Shown: positions 44,063 through 56,384 of the stretch, one piece after another | Numbering within the stretch: the first letter of the stretch is position 1 | How the letters are laid out: every line of letters starts with the position of its first letter | Assembly (NCBI GenBank): GCA_943787295.1 | Contig: CALSLW010000002.1 | Span: forward strand, 124,001-188,000 | Source: an uncultured Flavobacteriaceae bacterium | Lineage (GTDB): Bacteria > Bacteroidota > Bacteroidia > Flavobacteriales > Flavobacteriaceae | DNA: 64,000 nt | Reading direction: 5' to 3' | The notes under the pieces: model-generated | Databases searched by the model: none | Seen by the model: the letters and a program-made list of their open reading frames with translations, nothing else | Told to the model about the DNA's origin: nothing | Made by a program: the position numbers and the translations under genes

Positions 44063-45841
44063 TTACATTCTACTAGGAAGCTCTATTCCTAAGAGTGACA
44101 TACTTTGCTGTAAGATCAATGACACTTCTTTTGATAGTGTTATTCTTAAATCGCGTTGTGCCACATCTTCTTCGCCTAGAATGCTAATATTTTGATAGAA
44201 AGAATTAAATAATTTTACTAGATCATAACTGTAATTCGCAATTAAGGCAGGACTGTATTGCGAAGCAGCTTGTTGTACTACCACTGGATAATCTAATAAG
44301 TGCTTAATGATTTCTTTTTCGCGTTCGTCTATATTCGCCACAGCTGCTTGAGGGCTTGCCTCTGGGGCTTTACGCAAGATCGATTGAATACGCGCATAGG
44401 TATATTGTATAAAAGGGCCCGTATTACCCGCAAAGTCCACAGAACTTTCTGGATCAAATAAAATACGTTTCTTTGGATCCACTTTTAAGATGAAATACTT
44501 TAGGGCTCCCAGACCAATGGTATGATACAATTCGTCCTTATCTTCTTGAGACATGCCTTCTAATTTTCCTAACTCCTCTGAGATTTTAGCCGCTGTCCCA
44601 CTCATTTCACGCATCAGATCATCTGCATCAACAACCGTTCCTTCGCGACTTTTCATTTTTCCATGAGGAAGATCTACCATCCCATAACTTAAGTGATAAA
44701 GAGAATCTGCCCAGCTAAAGCCCAATTTTTGCAAAATCAAAAACAACACTTTAAAGTGATAGTCTTGTTCATTTCCTACGGTATAAACCATCCCACTCAT
44801 GGTAGGATTATCTTTAAAGCGCTGTAAGGCTGTTCCTAAATCCTGGGTCATATACACTGCTGTTCCATCTGATCGCAACAATAATTTTTCGTCTAGACCG
44901 TCTTCTGTGAGATCAATCCAAACAGAACCATCTTCTTTTTTAAATAAGATATTTTTGGCTAAGCCTTCTTCAATAAGGGTTTTCCCTAAGAGATAGGTGT
45001 CACTCTCATAATAGAGTGAATCAAAAGAAACGCCTAAGTTTTTATAGGTAACATCAAAACCTTCATAGACCCAGCCATTCATGGTTTTCCACAAGTCAAC
45101 CACTTCAGGCTTTCCCTTTTCCCAGTCGCGCAACATCTTTTGAGCCGCGACAAAAAGAGGTGCTTCAACTTTCGCCTCGTCTTCTGATTTACCTTTGGCA
45201 ACCAGAGTTGCCATCTCCTTTTTATACTCTTGATCAAAACGCACATAATAGTTCCCTACTAGCTTATCGCCTTTTAAGCCGGTGCTTACTGGGGTAGCAC
45301 CTTCGCCATATTTTTGCCAAGCGACCATGGATTTGCAAATATGGATTCCACGGTCATTAATGATTTGTGTTTTTACAACCCGCTGTCCACTGGCCTCAAG
45401 AATTTGAGCAACAGCATAGCCCAAGAGATTGTTCCTGATATGCCCTAAGTGCAAGGGTTTGTTTGTGTTTGGTGAAGAATATTCGACTAAAGCAACCCCT
45501 TTATCTTTTTGGATAGAAACATGCCCAAACTGTGCTGTCTCCTTAATTTCTTTTAATTGACTGACATAAAAACTATCTTGAATCGATAAATTCAAAAACC
45601 CTTTTACCACATTAAAGGCAGTAACATAATCAACTGTTTCGACTAAATACGCCCCTATCGCTTCGCCTAAAGCAACTGGATTAGCTTTGATATGACGCAA
45701 TAGCGAAAAGACCACTAAGGTGATATCACCCTCAAATTCTTTGCGGGTGTGTTGAAACTCAAATTGCTCAATTTCAACCTTATGGTTAGACGCTAGATAA
45801 TTCGATAAAACAGGGGATAGATGGTCAGATAATGCTTTCAT
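44063..45841 (-). CDS. argS: Arginyl-tRNA synthetase
   Basis: Charges tRNA-Arg in the cytoplasm. 592 residues, class I type. N-terminal additional domain about 1-110; SSPNTNKPLHLGHIRNNLLG with the HIGH-type motif HLGH at 131-134; the KMSKS-equivalent GKMKSREGTVV; and the C-terminal anticodon-binding helical domain including FAGNTGPFIQYTYARIQSI and ending LLGIELPSRM. A TATCTTTG box lies 13 bases upstream of the ATG. It shares a terminator with the convergent rhodopsin gene. Confidence 0.97.
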   Translation of the reverse strand: MKALSDHLSPVLSNYLASNHKVEIEQFEFQHTRKEFEGDITLVVFSLLRHIKANPVALGEAIGAYLVETVDYVTAFNVVKGFLNLSIQDSFYVSQLKEIKETAQFGHVSIQKDKGVALVEYSSPNTNKPLHLGHIRNNLLGYAVAQILEASGQRVVKTQIINDRGIHICKSMVAWQKYGEGATPVSTGLKGDKLVGNYYVRFDQEYKKEMATLVAKGKSEDEAKVEAPLFVAAQKMLRDWEKGKPEVVDLWKTMNGWVYEGFDVTYKNLGVSFDSLYYESDTYLLGKTLIEEGLAKNILFKKEDGSVWIDLTEDGLDEKLLLRSDGTAVYMTQDLGTALQRFKDNPTMSGMVYTVGNEQDYHFKVLFLILQKLGFSWADSLYHLSYGMVDLPHGKMKSREGTVVDADDLMREMSGTAAKISEELGKLEGMSQEDKDELYHTIGLGALKYFILKVDPKKRILFDPESSVDFAGNTGPFIQYTYARIQSILRKAPEASPQAAVANIDEREKEIIKHLLDYPVVVQQAASQYSPALIANYSYDLVKLFNSFYQNISILGEEDVAQRDLRITLSKEVSLILQQSMSLLGIELPSRM

Positions 45842-45854
45842 GCGAGAATTTGGG

Positions 45855-45862
45855 CAAAGATA
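45855..45862 (-). promoter_or_regulatory. -7 box of argS
   Basis: TATCTTTG on the minus strand, full TAnnTTTG match, ending 13 bases before the argS ATG. No TTG at the usual distance. Confidence 0.5.
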
Positions 45863-45919
45863 CTTATTATAGAGAAAAAATCTTCTTTTGGGTTTATATA
45901 CATTATCTTTAAAATAAAA

Positions 45920-46345
45920 ATGCTGGTCAACATTTCTTATAATGAACCAAAGATTAAGCGTGCGATTGAAGAAGAAGTAGGAAAACCCTTTGGTTTAAGA
46001 GAGCGCTGGGCAATGGGTGGAATCGGCTCTGGAAAACTTTTTATCACAGAAACCTCTATCGATATTCACAACTTATTAGTGCTGGATCAAAACATCAATC
46101 AATGTAATGTCGAATTGCGTCCTAAGGGGATTATAGTGCATTTTAGAAGCCTATTAGAAACCTATGGCTTAGTCATTCCCTATTACAAGCTTAAGATTTA
46201 TAAAGGCAAAGCCGAAGAATACTCACTCTACAAAGATCATTCAAAAATTAAAGTCGCTGCAAAAAACAAAAGCACTCACGCTTTTTTTAGAAAAATAAGC
46301 GACCTAAAGATAAAAAATGCGCCCCCTACCATAGACAACCTATAA
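45920..46345 (+). CDS. Conserved-looking hypothetical protein
   Basis: A 141-residue soluble protein without signal peptide or membrane segment. It alternates charged and beta-type stretches: ERWAMGGIGSGKLFITETSIDIHNLLVLDQ, then ELRPKGIIVHFRS and VIPYYKLKIYKG, and has a basic C-terminal third (KIKVAAKNKSTHAFFRKISDLK). The short GGIGSGK looks like a glycine loop but lacks the rest of a P-loop NTPase. I do not recognise a family. It lies 12 bases upstream of the SDR gene and is probably co-transcribed. Normal codon use and the lack of any competing frame support it as a gene. Confidence 0.7.
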   Translation: MLVNISYNEPKIKRAIEEEVGKPFGLRERWAMGGIGSGKLFITETSIDIHNLLVLDQNINQCNVELRPKGIIVHFRSLLETYGLVIPYYKLKIYKGKAEEYSLYKDHSKIKVAAKNKSTHAFFRKISDLKIKNAPPTIDNL

Positions 46346-46357
46346 AATATAGACGCT

Positions 46358-47779
46358 ATGAAAATATTAGTTACTGGAGCAAATGGCTATATCGGTATGC
46401 GCTTGCTCCCCTATTTGATTAATGCTGGGCATGAAGTATATTGCACTGTGCGCGATCCAGAACGCCTTTCTGTCACCCCGCAATTAAAAGAAAAACTAAA
46501 GTTAATTACCCTTGATTTTTTGGCTTCGCCAAAAGAAAACCCGCTACCACAAGACATCGACGTAGCTTACTATCTGATTCATTCTATGTCGTCTGACATT
46601 GGGGATTTCACTCAAATGGAAGCAGATTGTGCCACTAACTTTTGTCGTTTAATGGAAGATACAAACGCTAAACAGATCATTTACTTAAGTGGTATTATCA
46701 ATGACGACCAACTCTCAAAGCACCTTGCCTCGCGAAAAAACGTAGAAGACATATTAAAAAAATCCACTGTTCCAGCAACTGTTTTAAGGGCAGGGATTAT
46801 AGTAGGATCTGGAAGTGCTTCTTTTGAAATCATTCGGGATTTATGCGAAAAACTGCCCTTAATGATCACACCTAAATGGGTAAAAACAAAGTCGCAACCC
46901 ATCGCGATTAGAAATGTAATGGAGTACCTTAATGGGGTGCTTTTACACCCGGCTTGTCTCAATCAAAGTTTTGACATCGGGGGACCAGATGTGCTTACTT
47001 ACAAAGAAATGCTGCATCGTTATGCAAAAAATAGGGGCTTTCGCAATTGGATCTTTAGTGTTCCAATAATGACGCCACGGCTTTCGTCTTATTGGCTGCA
47101 TTTTGTTACCTCTACTTCTTACCCACTTGCAGTAAATTTAGTCGACAGTATGAAAATGGAAGTCATTGCAAAAGACAATCGCCTGCAAGAAATACTTCAA
47201 ATTGAGCCTTATACTTATGACCAAGCCATACAAATGGCCTTTAAACGCATCGAGCAAAACTCTGTAATTAGCAGTTGGAAAGACTCTATGGTAAGTGGGC
47301 GACTCAATAAAACATTAAATGGATACATTCAAGTGCCCCAATATGGCGTTTTAAAAGATGCGCAGCGACTGGATAATATCGATGCAGAAAAAACCTTTAC
47401 TGCCCTGTGGAAAATAGGGGGAAATCAAGGCTGGTATTACGCTAATTTTTTATGGAAGATAAGAGGCTATTTAGATCAACTCTCTGGCGGAGTGGGCTTG
47501 CGCAGGGGAAGAACCCATTCTGATAAAATCTACGCAGGAGATGCGTTAGATTTTTGGCGTGTTTTACTCGCCGATAAAAAAGGGAAGCGTCTACTGCTAT
47601 TTGCAGAAATGAAACTCCCTGGGGAAGCCTGGTTAGAATTTAGAATTGAAGGAAACACGGTATACCAAACGGCGACCTTTAGACCAAAAGGTTTGTGGGG
47701 GAGACTATACTGGTACAGTCTAGTCCCCTTCCACTATTTTATTTTTAAAGGAATGATTCGCAATCTAGCGAAAGGATAA
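46358..47779 (+). CDS. NAD(P)-binding SDR-family protein with C-terminal DUF2867 domain
   Basis: 473 residues. The N-terminal half is an atypical SDR/NmrA-like Rossmann domain: ILVTGANGYIGMRLLPYL (G-x-x-G-x-x-G at about 7-13), VAYYLIHSMSS, and IIYLSGIIND. The C-terminal half from about 330 matches DUF2867 in layout: GGNQGWYYANFLWKIRGYLDQLSGGVGLRRG, then DALDFWRV, LLLFAEMKLPGEAWLEFRI, and a hydrophobic end (GLWGRLYWYSLVPFHYFIFKG). Such fusions are common in Bacteroidota, but the substrate is unknown to me; a role in carotenoid, lipid or stress metabolism would be a guess. Its stop lies in an 18-base palindrome shared with the convergent gltA stop. Confidence 0.83.
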   Translation: MKILVTGANGYIGMRLLPYLINAGHEVYCTVRDPERLSVTPQLKEKLKLITLDFLASPKENPLPQDIDVAYYLIHSMSSDIGDFTQMEADCATNFCRLMEDTNAKQIIYLSGIINDDQLSKHLASRKNVEDILKKSTVPATVLRAGIIVGSGSASFEIIRDLCEKLPLMITPKWVKTKSQPIAIRNVMEYLNGVLLHPACLNQSFDIGGPDVLTYKEMLHRYAKNRGFRNWIFSVPIMTPRLSSYWLHFVTSTSYPLAVNLVDSMKMEVIAKDNRLQEILQIEPYTYDQAIQMAFKRIEQNSVISSWKDSMVSGRLNKTLNGYIQVPQYGVLKDAQRLDNIDAEKTFTALWKIGGNQGWYYANFLWKIRGYLDQLSGGVGLRRGRTHSDKIYAGDALDFWRVLLADKKGKRLLLFAEMKLPGEAWLEFRIEGNTVYQTATFRPKGLWGRLYWYSLVPFHYFIFKGMIRNLAKG

Positions 47780-47794
47780 GCGATTTATCGCTTA
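47777..47794. terminator. Palindrome across the stop codons of two convergent genes
   Basis: TAAGCGATTTATCGCTTA is an 8+8 inverted repeat with a 2-base centre. It contains the SDR stop (47777-47779) and the gltA stop (47785-47787). It lacks a T-run, so termination strength is uncertain. Confidence 0.35.
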
Positions 47795-49068
47795 GAAATG
47801 TCTTTAAACACTTTATCAACTTGCCCTGTATAAATCTGTCTTGGACGACCAATAGGCTCGTTGTTCTTGCGCATTTCTCTCCATTGAGCAATCCAGCCAG
47901 GTAAACGCCCTAAAGCGAACATTACCGTAAACATCTCTGTAGGAATACCTAAAGCACGGTAAATGATTCCAGAATAGAAATCAACGTTAGGGTACAATTT
48001 ACGATCTACAAAGTAAGGATCGCTTAATGCTTCTTTTTCTAGGCTTTTTGCAATATCTAGAATAGGGTCATTAATCCCTAATTCGTTTAATACTTCATCT
48101 GCAGATTTTTTAATGATGCGTGCACGTGGATCAAAGTTCTTGTACACACGGTGACCAAAGCCCATTAAACGGAAAGGATCGCTTTTGTCTTTGGATTTAG
48201 CCATAAACTTCTTTGTATCTCCACCATCTTTATCAATGGCTTCTAACATCTCTAATACTGCCTGGTTAGCACCACCATGCAATGGTCCCCAAAGGGCAGA
48301 AATCCCTGCAGAAATAGAAGCAAATAGGCCTGCGTGAGATGACCCAACAATACGAACCGTTGAGGTTGAACAGTTTTGCTCGTGATCTGCATGTAAGATT
48401 AATAGTTTATTCAATGCACGATTGACGATGTCATTTGAAGCATAAGCCTCTGTAGGACGACGGAACATCATTTGTGCGATATTATCAACATAACCTAAAT
48501 CACTATTGCTATAGTTTAACGGCAATCCTTTTACTTTTCTATGGGTCCAGGCGCATAAGACTGGGAACTTTGCCATAATTGTAACAATCGCCTCATACAT
48601 ATCTTGTTCAGAATCGATATCTACAGATTCTGGATTAAAGGCTGTTAATGCCGAGGTTAAAGAAGCTAAAGCTCCCATAGGGTGAGCGCTTCGCGGAAAA
48701 CTTTTTAAGATGAGTTTTAGGTCTTCATCCACTAAAGATTCTTTGTGGATATCGCTTTGGAATTTTGTCAATTGAGCTTTAGTAGGTAATTCTCCAAAGA
48801 TCAATAGATAAGCTACTTCAAGGAAATCAGCTCCGTCGGCTAGATCTTCAATCGAATAGCCACGGTACTTTAATTCTCCCTTTTCTCCATCTAAGAAGGT
48901 TACTTCACTCTGACAAGAACCAGAATTTTTAAAGCCAGGATCTACGGTAACTAAGCCTGTTTGAGCACGAAGGGTTTTGATATCAATCCCTATTTCCTTT
49001 TCGGTTCCCTCAACTAAAGGGAATTCATAGGTCTTGTTGTCGTATATAAGCTGTACTTTTTTATCCAT
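47785..49068 (-). CDS. gltA: Citrate synthase
   Basis: Condenses oxaloacetate and acetyl-CoA to citrate, the entry step of the TCA cycle. 427 residues from the ATG at 49068 (MDKKVQLIYDNKTYEF), of the hexameric type II kind. Catalytic signatures: HADHEQNCSTSTVRIVGSS with the first His, GPLHGGANQAV, GFGHRVYKNFDPRA with the second, and a late VDFYSGIIYRALGI. A frame 15 codons longer begins with TTG at 49113, but the promoter box TACTTTTG (49091-49098) lies inside that extension, so the shorter start is preferred. It is preceded by the eno terminator, so it is transcribed on its own. Confidence 0.96.
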   Translation of the reverse strand: MDKKVQLIYDNKTYEFPLVEGTEKEIGIDIKTLRAQTGLVTVDPGFKNSGSCQSEVTFLDGEKGELKYRGYSIEDLADGADFLEVAYLLIFGELPTKAQLTKFQSDIHKESLVDEDLKLILKSFPRSAHPMGALASLTSALTAFNPESVDIDSEQDMYEAIVTIMAKFPVLCAWTHRKVKGLPLNYSNSDLGYVDNIAQMMFRRPTEAYASNDIVNRALNKLLILHADHEQNCSTSTVRIVGSSHAGLFASISAGISALWGPLHGGANQAVLEMLEAIDKDGGDTKKFMAKSKDKSDPFRLMGFGHRVYKNFDPRARIIKKSADEVLNELGINDPILDIAKSLEKEALSDPYFVDRKLYPNVDFYSGIIYRALGIPTEMFTVMFALGRLPGWIAQWREMRKNNEPIGRPRQIYTGQVDKVFKDISKR

Positions 49069-49090
49069 AGCGTTTAATTCTTTAGTTGTG

Positions 49091-49098
49091 CAAAAGTA
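49091..49098 (-). promoter_or_regulatory. -7 box of gltA
   Basis: TACTTTTG on the minus strand, full TAnnTTTG match, 22 bases before the ATG at 49068. A TTG at 49113-49111 is 12 bases upstream, closer than usual. Confidence 0.5.
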
Positions 49099-49125
49099 CT
49101 GAAAAATGGTCAATTTATAAAATGG

Positions 49126-49149
49126 AAAAAGGGGGAATACTCCCCCTTT
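49126..49149 (-). terminator. Rho-independent terminator after eno
   Basis: On the minus strand AAAGGGGG, loop AGTATT, CCCCCTTT followed by further T. It lies 25 bases after the eno stop and upstream of the gltA promoter. Confidence 0.9.
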
Positions 49150-49174
49150 AACAATTCAATAACGATACTTTATT

Positions 49175-51585
<2,411 letters not shown>

Positions 51586-51615
51586 ATTCTTTCTGAAAAT
51601 TTTTACAAAGAAACA

Positions 51616-51650
51616 TAAAAAAAAGGATAAACTCTAAGAGCTTATCCTTT
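51616..51650 (-). terminator. Terminator of the S10-spc-alpha ribosomal operon
   Basis: On the minus strand AAAGGATAAGCTC, loop TTA, GAGTTTATCCTTT: 13 pairs with one G-T wobble, then eight T. It lies 25 bases after the rplQ stop and marks the end of the operon. Confidence 0.93.
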
Positions 51651-51674
51651 CTGATATGTTAGAATTATTAACAT

Positions 51675-52187
51675 CTATTCTTGAGCAGTATCTTCTGTTT
51701 CGTCAGCTGATGAATCAGTGGCTTCTATTGTTTCTTCTGCTACTTCAGCGACAGGGGCATCAGTTGCCTTCTTGGCTTTACCTCTACGGGTAGATTTCTT
51801 TTTGGCTTCTTCTTTGTTTGTGTAAACATCGTTAAAGTCAACTAGTTCAATCATGGCCATATCTGCGTTATCTCCTAAGCGATTTCCTAGTTTGATGATA
51901 CGTGTGTATCCTCCAGGGCGATCTCCTACTTTAGTTGCAACGTCTCTAAATAGATCAGCAACCGCTTCTTTTGATCTTAAATAACGAAAAGCTGTTCTAC
52001 GGTTATGTGTCGTATCGTCTTTAGCTTTAGTGATAATAGGCTCCACAAATTGTTTTAAAGCTTTAGCTTTAGTCACTGTGGTATTAATTCTCTTATGTTC
52101 GATTAATGAACAGGCCATGTTGGCAAGCATCGATTTGCGATGTGCTGTCTTACGACCTAGGTGCATTACTTTTTTTCCGTGTCTCAT
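51675..52187 (-). CDS. rplQ: 50S ribosomal protein L17
   Basis: Large-subunit protein near the exit tunnel. 170 residues: the conserved L17 core ([21 protein letters not shown] ... [27 protein letters not shown]) fills the first about 120. A Lys-rich stretch and an acidic Ala/Glu/Thr tail (about 40 residues) follow, longer than the 127-residue E. coli protein and common in Bacteroidota. Last gene of the operon, 24 bases after rpoA. Confidence 0.97.
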   Translation of the reverse strand: MRHGKKVMHLGRKTAHRKSMLANMACSLIEHKRINTTVTKAKALKQFVEPIITKAKDDTTHNRRTAFRYLRSKEAVADLFRDVATKVGDRPGGYTRIIKLGNRLGDNADMAMIELVDFNDVYTNKEEAKKKSTRRGKAKKATDAPVAEVAEETIEATDSSADETEDTAQE

Positions 52188-52211
52188 TTTCTAGTGTATA
52201 AAAATGTCGGG

Positions 52212-53204
52212 TTAGTCTTTATCTAATTTGTATTTTGAAAGGTTCATACCAAAAGAAAGTCCTTTTAATACTACTAATTCTTCCAACTCTGTCAATGATT
52301 TCTTTCCAAAGTTTCTAAACTTCATCAAGTCGTTCTTATTGTAAGAAACTAAGTCTCCTAATGTTTCTACTTCAGCTGCTTTTAAACAGTTTAAAGCACG
52401 TACAGAAAGATCCATATCAATTAACTTAGTTTTAAGCAATTGACGCATGTGTAGTGACTCTTCATCATAGGTCTCTGTTTGTGCGATCTCGTCTGCTTCA
52501 AGGGTAATGCGCTCGTCAGAGAACAACAAGAAGTGGTGAATTAGTGTTTTAGCTGCTTCAGTCAAGGCATCCTTAGGATGAATTGAACCATCTGTAATGA
52601 TTTCGAAAACTAATTTTTCGTAATCTGTTTTTTGTTCAACACGATAGTTTTCAATGCTAAACTTGACATTTTTTACAGGTGTATAGATAGAGTCAATGGC
52701 GATAGTACCTAACTCAACATCCATTTTTTTATTCTCTTCAGCAGGAACATATCCACGACCTTTTTCGATGGTCAATTCCATGTTCAATTGAACGCTCTTT
52801 TCAAGGTTACAAATCACTAAGTCGTGATTTAAAACTTGGAAACCAGAAATAAACTTTTGAAAATCAGAGGCTTTTAATTGCTCTTGCCCACCGATAGTGA
52901 TGTTTACTTTTTCTGTTTCGAGGTCTTCAATTTGACGTTTAAAGCGAACTTGCTTCAGATTAAGAATGATCTCTGTAACATCTTCTACGATTCCAGGAAT
53001 AGTAGAAAATTCGTGATCAATGTTTTCGATTTTCACTGAAGTGATTGCAAATCCTTCTAAAGAGGAAAGCAATACTCTTCTCAATGCGTTCCCGACAGTA
53101 AGTCCATAACCAGGCTCAAGTGGACGGAATTCGAATTTTCCTTCGAATTCTGATGAGTCGATCATGATAACTTTGTCCGGTTTTTGAAAATTTAATATAG
53201 CCAT
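52212..53204 (-). CDS. rpoA: RNA polymerase alpha subunit
   Basis: Scaffold for polymerase assembly; its C-terminal domain contacts promoters and activators. 330 residues. N-terminal domain with [29 protein letters not shown]-terminal domain with [31 protein letters not shown] and [20 protein letters not shown]. Lies 17 bases after rpsD, in the alpha-operon order found across bacteria. Confidence 0.98.
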   Translation of the reverse strand: MAILNFQKPDKVIMIDSSEFEGKFEFRPLEPGYGLTVGNALRRVLLSSLEGFAITSVKIENIDHEFSTIPGIVEDVTEIILNLKQVRFKRQIEDLETEKVNITIGGQEQLKASDFQKFISGFQVLNHDLVICNLEKSVQLNMELTIEKGRGYVPAEENKKMDVELGTIAIDSIYTPVKNVKFSIENYRVEQKTDYEKLVFEIITDGSIHPKDALTEAAKTLIHHFLLFSDERITLEADEIAQTETYDEESLHMRQLLKTKLIDMDLSVRALNCLKAAEVETLGDLVSYNKNDLMKFRNFGKKSLTELEELVVLKGLSFGMNLSKYKLDKD

Positions 53205-53221
53205 AGGGTAAACTTCAGTTA

Positions 53222-53827
53222 TTATTTAGAATACAATTCTACGATTAGTTGCTCTTTAATATTCTCAGGGATTTGTAAACGCTGAGGGGTTGAGACAAAT
53301 GTACCTTCAAGGGTAGCACCATTCCAAGTCAACCACTCATATACAGATGAGTTGCGCTCTAAAGAATGGGTAATGGCAGTTAGTGATTTAGATTTCTCAC
53401 GTACCCCGATAACATCACCTGCTTTGATATGACAAGATGCAATGTTAACGATTGTTCCGTTCACAGTGATGTGACGGTGAGAAACTAATTGACGTGCTGC
53501 AGAACGCGTAGGAGCAATTCCTAAACGATAAACAACGTTGTCTAAACGAGATTCACATAATTGAAGTAAAACTTCACCAGTAACCCCTTTTGCTCTAGAA
53601 GCACGGTCAAAGATGATTCTAAATTGTTTTTCTAAAATTCCGTAAGTGAATTTAGCTTTTTGCTTCTCCATTAACTGGATAGCATATTCGGACTTTTTCC
53701 CACGTCTTCTGTTGTTACCGTGTTGTCCTGGAGGATAATTTCTTTTCTCGAAAGATTTATCAGCACCAAAGATGGGTTCTCCAAATTTGCGTGCAATTTT
53801 AGTTTTTGGACCAGTGTATCTTGCCAT
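53222..53827 (-). CDS. rpsD: 30S ribosomal protein S4
   Basis: Primary 16S rRNA-binding protein and assembly nucleator. 201 residues, beginning [21 protein letters not shown] and carrying the S4 domain ([34 protein letters not shown]). The zinc-type N-terminal cysteines are absent. An 84-base gap separates it from rpsK, the largest within the operon; in other bacteria S4 represses this operon, and the gap (53828-53911) could hold a regulatory leader, but I see no clear hairpin. Confidence 0.97.
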   Translation of the reverse strand: MARYTGPKTKIARKFGEPIFGADKSFEKRNYPPGQHGNNRRRGKKSEYAIQLMEKQKAKFTYGILEKQFRIIFDRASRAKGVTGEVLLQLCESRLDNVVYRLGIAPTRSAARQLVSHRHITVNGTIVNIASCHIKAGDVIGVREKSKSLTAITHSLERNSSVYEWLTWNGATLEGTFVSTPQRLQIPENIKEQLIVELYSK

Positions 53828-53911
53828 TTTATTTTTGGTTGGTGTAAAAAGAGTTATGAATTAAGGTCGCTTCCTTCGATAACTATAGATCCTTTTACTG
53901 ATTAAAATTAA

Positions 53912-54295
53912 TTATACTCTACGTCTCTTAGGAGGACGACATCCGTTGTGTGGTAGTGGAGTTACATCGATGATCTCTGTAACTTCAATTCCGTTGTTAT
54001 GTAAAGTTCTGATTGCAGACTCACGTCCATTACCAGGTCCTTTTACATACACTTTAACTTGACGCAAACCTGCTTCTTGTGCTACTTTAGCACAGTCTTC
54101 TGCTGCAGTTTGAGCAGCATAGGGGGTGTTTTTCTTAGATCCTCTAAAGCCCATTTTACCGGCAGATGACCATGAGATTACTTCTCCTTTTAAGTTGGTA
54201 AGCGAGATAATGATGTTGTTGAAAGAAGCATTGATATGCGCTTCACCAGTTGATTCAACAATAACCTTTCTTTTTTTGCTTGCTGTTTTAGCCAT
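53912..54295 (-). CDS. rpsK: 30S ribosomal protein S11
   Basis: Platform protein of the small subunit contacting mRNA near the E site. 127 residues. Signatures: [44 protein letters not shown] and the basic ending [16 protein letters not shown]. 9 bases after rpsM. Confidence 0.97.
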   Translation of the reverse strand: MAKTASKKRKVIVESTGEAHINASFNNIIISLTNLKGEVISWSSAGKMGFRGSKKNTPYAAQTAAEDCAKVAQEAGLRQVKVYVKGPGNGRESAIRTLHNNGIEVTEIIDVTPLPHNGCRPPKRRRV

Positions 54296-54304
54296 AGTCT
54301 AAAA

Positions 54305-54679
54305 TTATTTAGTTGCTTTTTTCTTGTTAGCAACTGTTTTACGTTTCCCTTTACGAGTACGCGAGTTGTTTTTAGTACGTTGTCCTCTTAATGGTAAGCC
54401 AGATCTGTGACGGATACCTCTGTAACAACCGATGTCCATTAATCGCTTAATGTTCAATTGTACTTCAGAACGCAACTCACCTTCAATCTTAAAGCTAGAA
54501 ACAGCCTCACGAATGGCGGCGATTTCGCTATCAGTCCAATCAGATACTTTTTTACTTTCGTCAACTTTAGCTTCTGCTAAAATACTTTGAGCACGACTAC
54601 GACCGATACCGAAGATATAAGTCAATGCGATTACTCCGCGTTTTTGTTTTGGAATGTCTACTCCTGATATTCTTGCCAT
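54305..54679 (-). CDS. rpsM: 30S ribosomal protein S13
   Basis: Head protein contacting the large subunit and P-site tRNA. 124 residues beginning [25 protein letters not shown] with [11 protein letters not shown], the central [20 protein letters not shown] signature and a Lys-rich tail. 2 bases after rpmJ. Confidence 0.97.
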   Translation of the reverse strand: MARISGVDIPKQKRGVIALTYIFGIGRSRAQSILAEAKVDESKKVSDWTDSEIAAIREAVSSFKIEGELRSEVQLNIKRLMDIGCYRGIRHRSGLPLRGQRTKNNSRTRKGKRKTVANKKKATK

Positions 54680-54681
54680 AA

Positions 54682-54798
54682 TTATCCTTGTCTTTGTTTA
54701 AATCTAGGATTCTTTTTGTTAATAACATAAAGGCGTCCTTTTCTGCGAACGATCTTGCAGTCGGCGCTTCTTTTCTTTAATGATGCTCTTACTTTCAT
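54682..54798 (-). CDS. rpmJ: 50S ribosomal protein L36, zinc-free form
   Basis: A 38-residue protein read in the gap between infA and rpsM: starts [17 protein letters not shown] and ends NPRFKQRQG, with the same length and ends as E. coli L36. Of the four zinc ligands in zinc-binding L36 (Cys11, Cys14, Cys27, His33), only Cys14 remains; the others are Ser, Asn and Phe. It is thus the C-minus form, not needing zinc. Gaps: 10 bases from infA, 2 to rpsM. Confidence 0.95.
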   Translation of the reverse strand: MKVRASLKKRSADCKIVRRKGRLYVINKKNPRFKQRQG

Positions 54799-54808
54799 CT
54801 TTTCTTAT

Positions 54809-55024
54809 TTAAAATCTATAAGTGATCCTTGCTTTTGTCAAATCGTAAGGACTCATTTCTAATTTAACTTTATCTCCTGGTAATAATTTGATGTAATGTA
54901 ATCTCATTTTACCTGAGATATGTGCTGTTACAACATGACCGTTTTCTAACTCTACTCTAAACATTGCATTAGACAATGCTTCGATGATGGAACCTTCTTG
55001 CTCTATAGCTGCTTGTTTTGCCAT
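54809..55024 (-). CDS. infA: Translation initiation factor IF-1
   Basis: Binds the 30S A site during initiation. 71 residues with an OB fold: [36 protein letters not shown] then [28 protein letters not shown]. Located between secY (1-base gap) and rpmJ, as in most Bacteroidota. Confidence 0.97.
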   Translation of the reverse strand: MAKQAAIEQEGSIIEALSNAMFRVELENGHVVTAHISGKMRLHYIKLLPGDKVKLEMSPYDLTKARITYRF

Positions 55025-55025
55025 C

Positions 55026-56378
55026 TTAGATAGTGTTTGCTTTACGGTTCGTACCAGTTTTCATTAAACCGTCATAATGACGGTTTAACAAATAAGAATT
55101 TACTTGCTGAATGGTGTCAATGGCTACCCCTACCATAATCAAGAGAGAGGTTCCACCATAAAACAATGCCCAACCTTGTTGCATTCCCATTAGCTTGACT
55201 ACAACCGCTGGAAATACAGCTAGCGCAGCTAAGAAAAGTGATCCTGGGAAAGTAATGTGTGACATTACTGTATCAAGGAAATCACTTGTTTCGTTTCCAG
55301 GTCTTACTCCTGGAACAAATCCACCACTTCTTTTTAAATCATCTGCCATCTTGTTTGTTGGAACAGTAATCGCAGTATAAAAATAAGTAAAGATAATGAT
55401 GAGTAAACCAAAGACAACATTGTACCAAAGGCCAAAGATGTCTGAGAAGTTAACTTGTAACCACTGTCCTACATCACTATCCCCCATTAGTCCTCCTACA
55501 TAAGCAGGAGCAAACATAATGGCTTGAGCAAAGATAATAGGCATTACCCCAGAAGCATTAAGCTTTAATGGAATGTATTGACGTGATCCAAAAACATTAC
55601 TCTCGTTAGCACCAGATTGTGTTCTACGTGCATATTGTACTGGGATTTGACGAACCGCCATTACCAATAGGATAGATAGTACGATAATAATAATCCAAAG
55701 GATCAATTCGATCAAGATTAAGATTAATCCACCGTTATTTTCTGAAACACGAGATACAACCTCTTGTACAAAAGACAAAGGAAGTGTAGCGATGATCCCT
55801 ACCATGATTAATAAAGAGATTCCATTACCAATACCTTTATCGGTGATTTTTTCTCCTAACCACATGGCAAAGATTGTTCCTGTAACTAGAATGATCACAG
55901 CTGGAGCCATAAATGACAATCCTTTCCCTAACACAAAGGCAGAGTCTGGAACACCTAAGGCACCTAGTCCATAGAGGTAGGCAGGAGCTTGAACCACACA
56001 AATAGCGATGGTTAACCATCTTGTAATTTGGTTCAAGGTTTTACGACCACTTTCTCCTTCTTTCTGTAGTTTTTGAAGATAAGGAATCGCCACTCCCATC
56101 AACTGTACTACAATCGAAGCAGAAATATATGGCATGATCCCTAAAGCAAATACAGATGCGTTTGCAAAAGCACCACCAGTAAACATGTTTAATACACCTA
56201 AAAGACCTCCACCACCGGTACGGTTGCCAAGTTCAGCTAATTGTACTGCATCAATTCCGGGTAAAGTAATTTGCGCACCAAAACGATAAATAAGAAGAAT
56301 GGTTAAGGTAACACCTATACGGCCACGTAACTCTTCTATCTTATAAATATTTACTAAGGTTTCTAAAAATTTCTTCAT
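55026..56378 (-). CDS. secY: Protein translocase channel subunit SecY
   Basis: Main pore of the Sec translocon in the inner membrane, needed for export of all signal-peptide proteins, including the adhesin and PorP/SprF protein here. 450 residues, ten membrane segments. Recognisable: [16 protein letters not shown] near the start, the plug/TM2 region [28 protein letters not shown], and the loop [24 protein letters not shown]. Follows rplO by 6 bases. Confidence 0.98.
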   Translation of the reverse strand: MKKFLETLVNIYKIEELRGRIGVTLTILLIYRFGAQITLPGIDAVQLAELGNRTGGGGLLGVLNMFTGGAFANASVFALGIMPYISASIVVQLMGVAIPYLQKLQKEGESGRKTLNQITRWLTIAICVVQAPAYLYGLGALGVPDSAFVLGKGLSFMAPAVIILVTGTIFAMWLGEKITDKGIGNGISLLIMVGIIATLPLSFVQEVVSRVSENNGGLILILIELILWIIIIVLSILLVMAVRQIPVQYARRTQSGANESNVFGSRQYIPLKLNASGVMPIIFAQAIMFAPAYVGGLMGDSDVGQWLQVNFSDIFGLWYNVVFGLLIIIFTYFYTAITVPTNKMADDLKRSGGFVPGVRPGNETSDFLDTVMSHITFPGSLFLAALAVFPAVVVKLMGMQQGWALFYGGTSLLIMVGVAIDTIQQVNSYLLNRHYDGLMKTGTNRKANTI

Positions 56379-56384
56379 CCTCTA

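Noticed and set aside
49069-49113. TTG at 49113 as start of gltA
   Set aside because: The extension lacks similarity to citrate synthase and contains the TACTTTTG promoter box; the ATG at 49068 fits the family start.
53828-53911. S4-binding autoregulatory leader in the 84-base rpsK-rpsD gap
   Set aside because: No pseudoknot or strong hairpin could be drawn by eye; noted only as an unusually wide gap.
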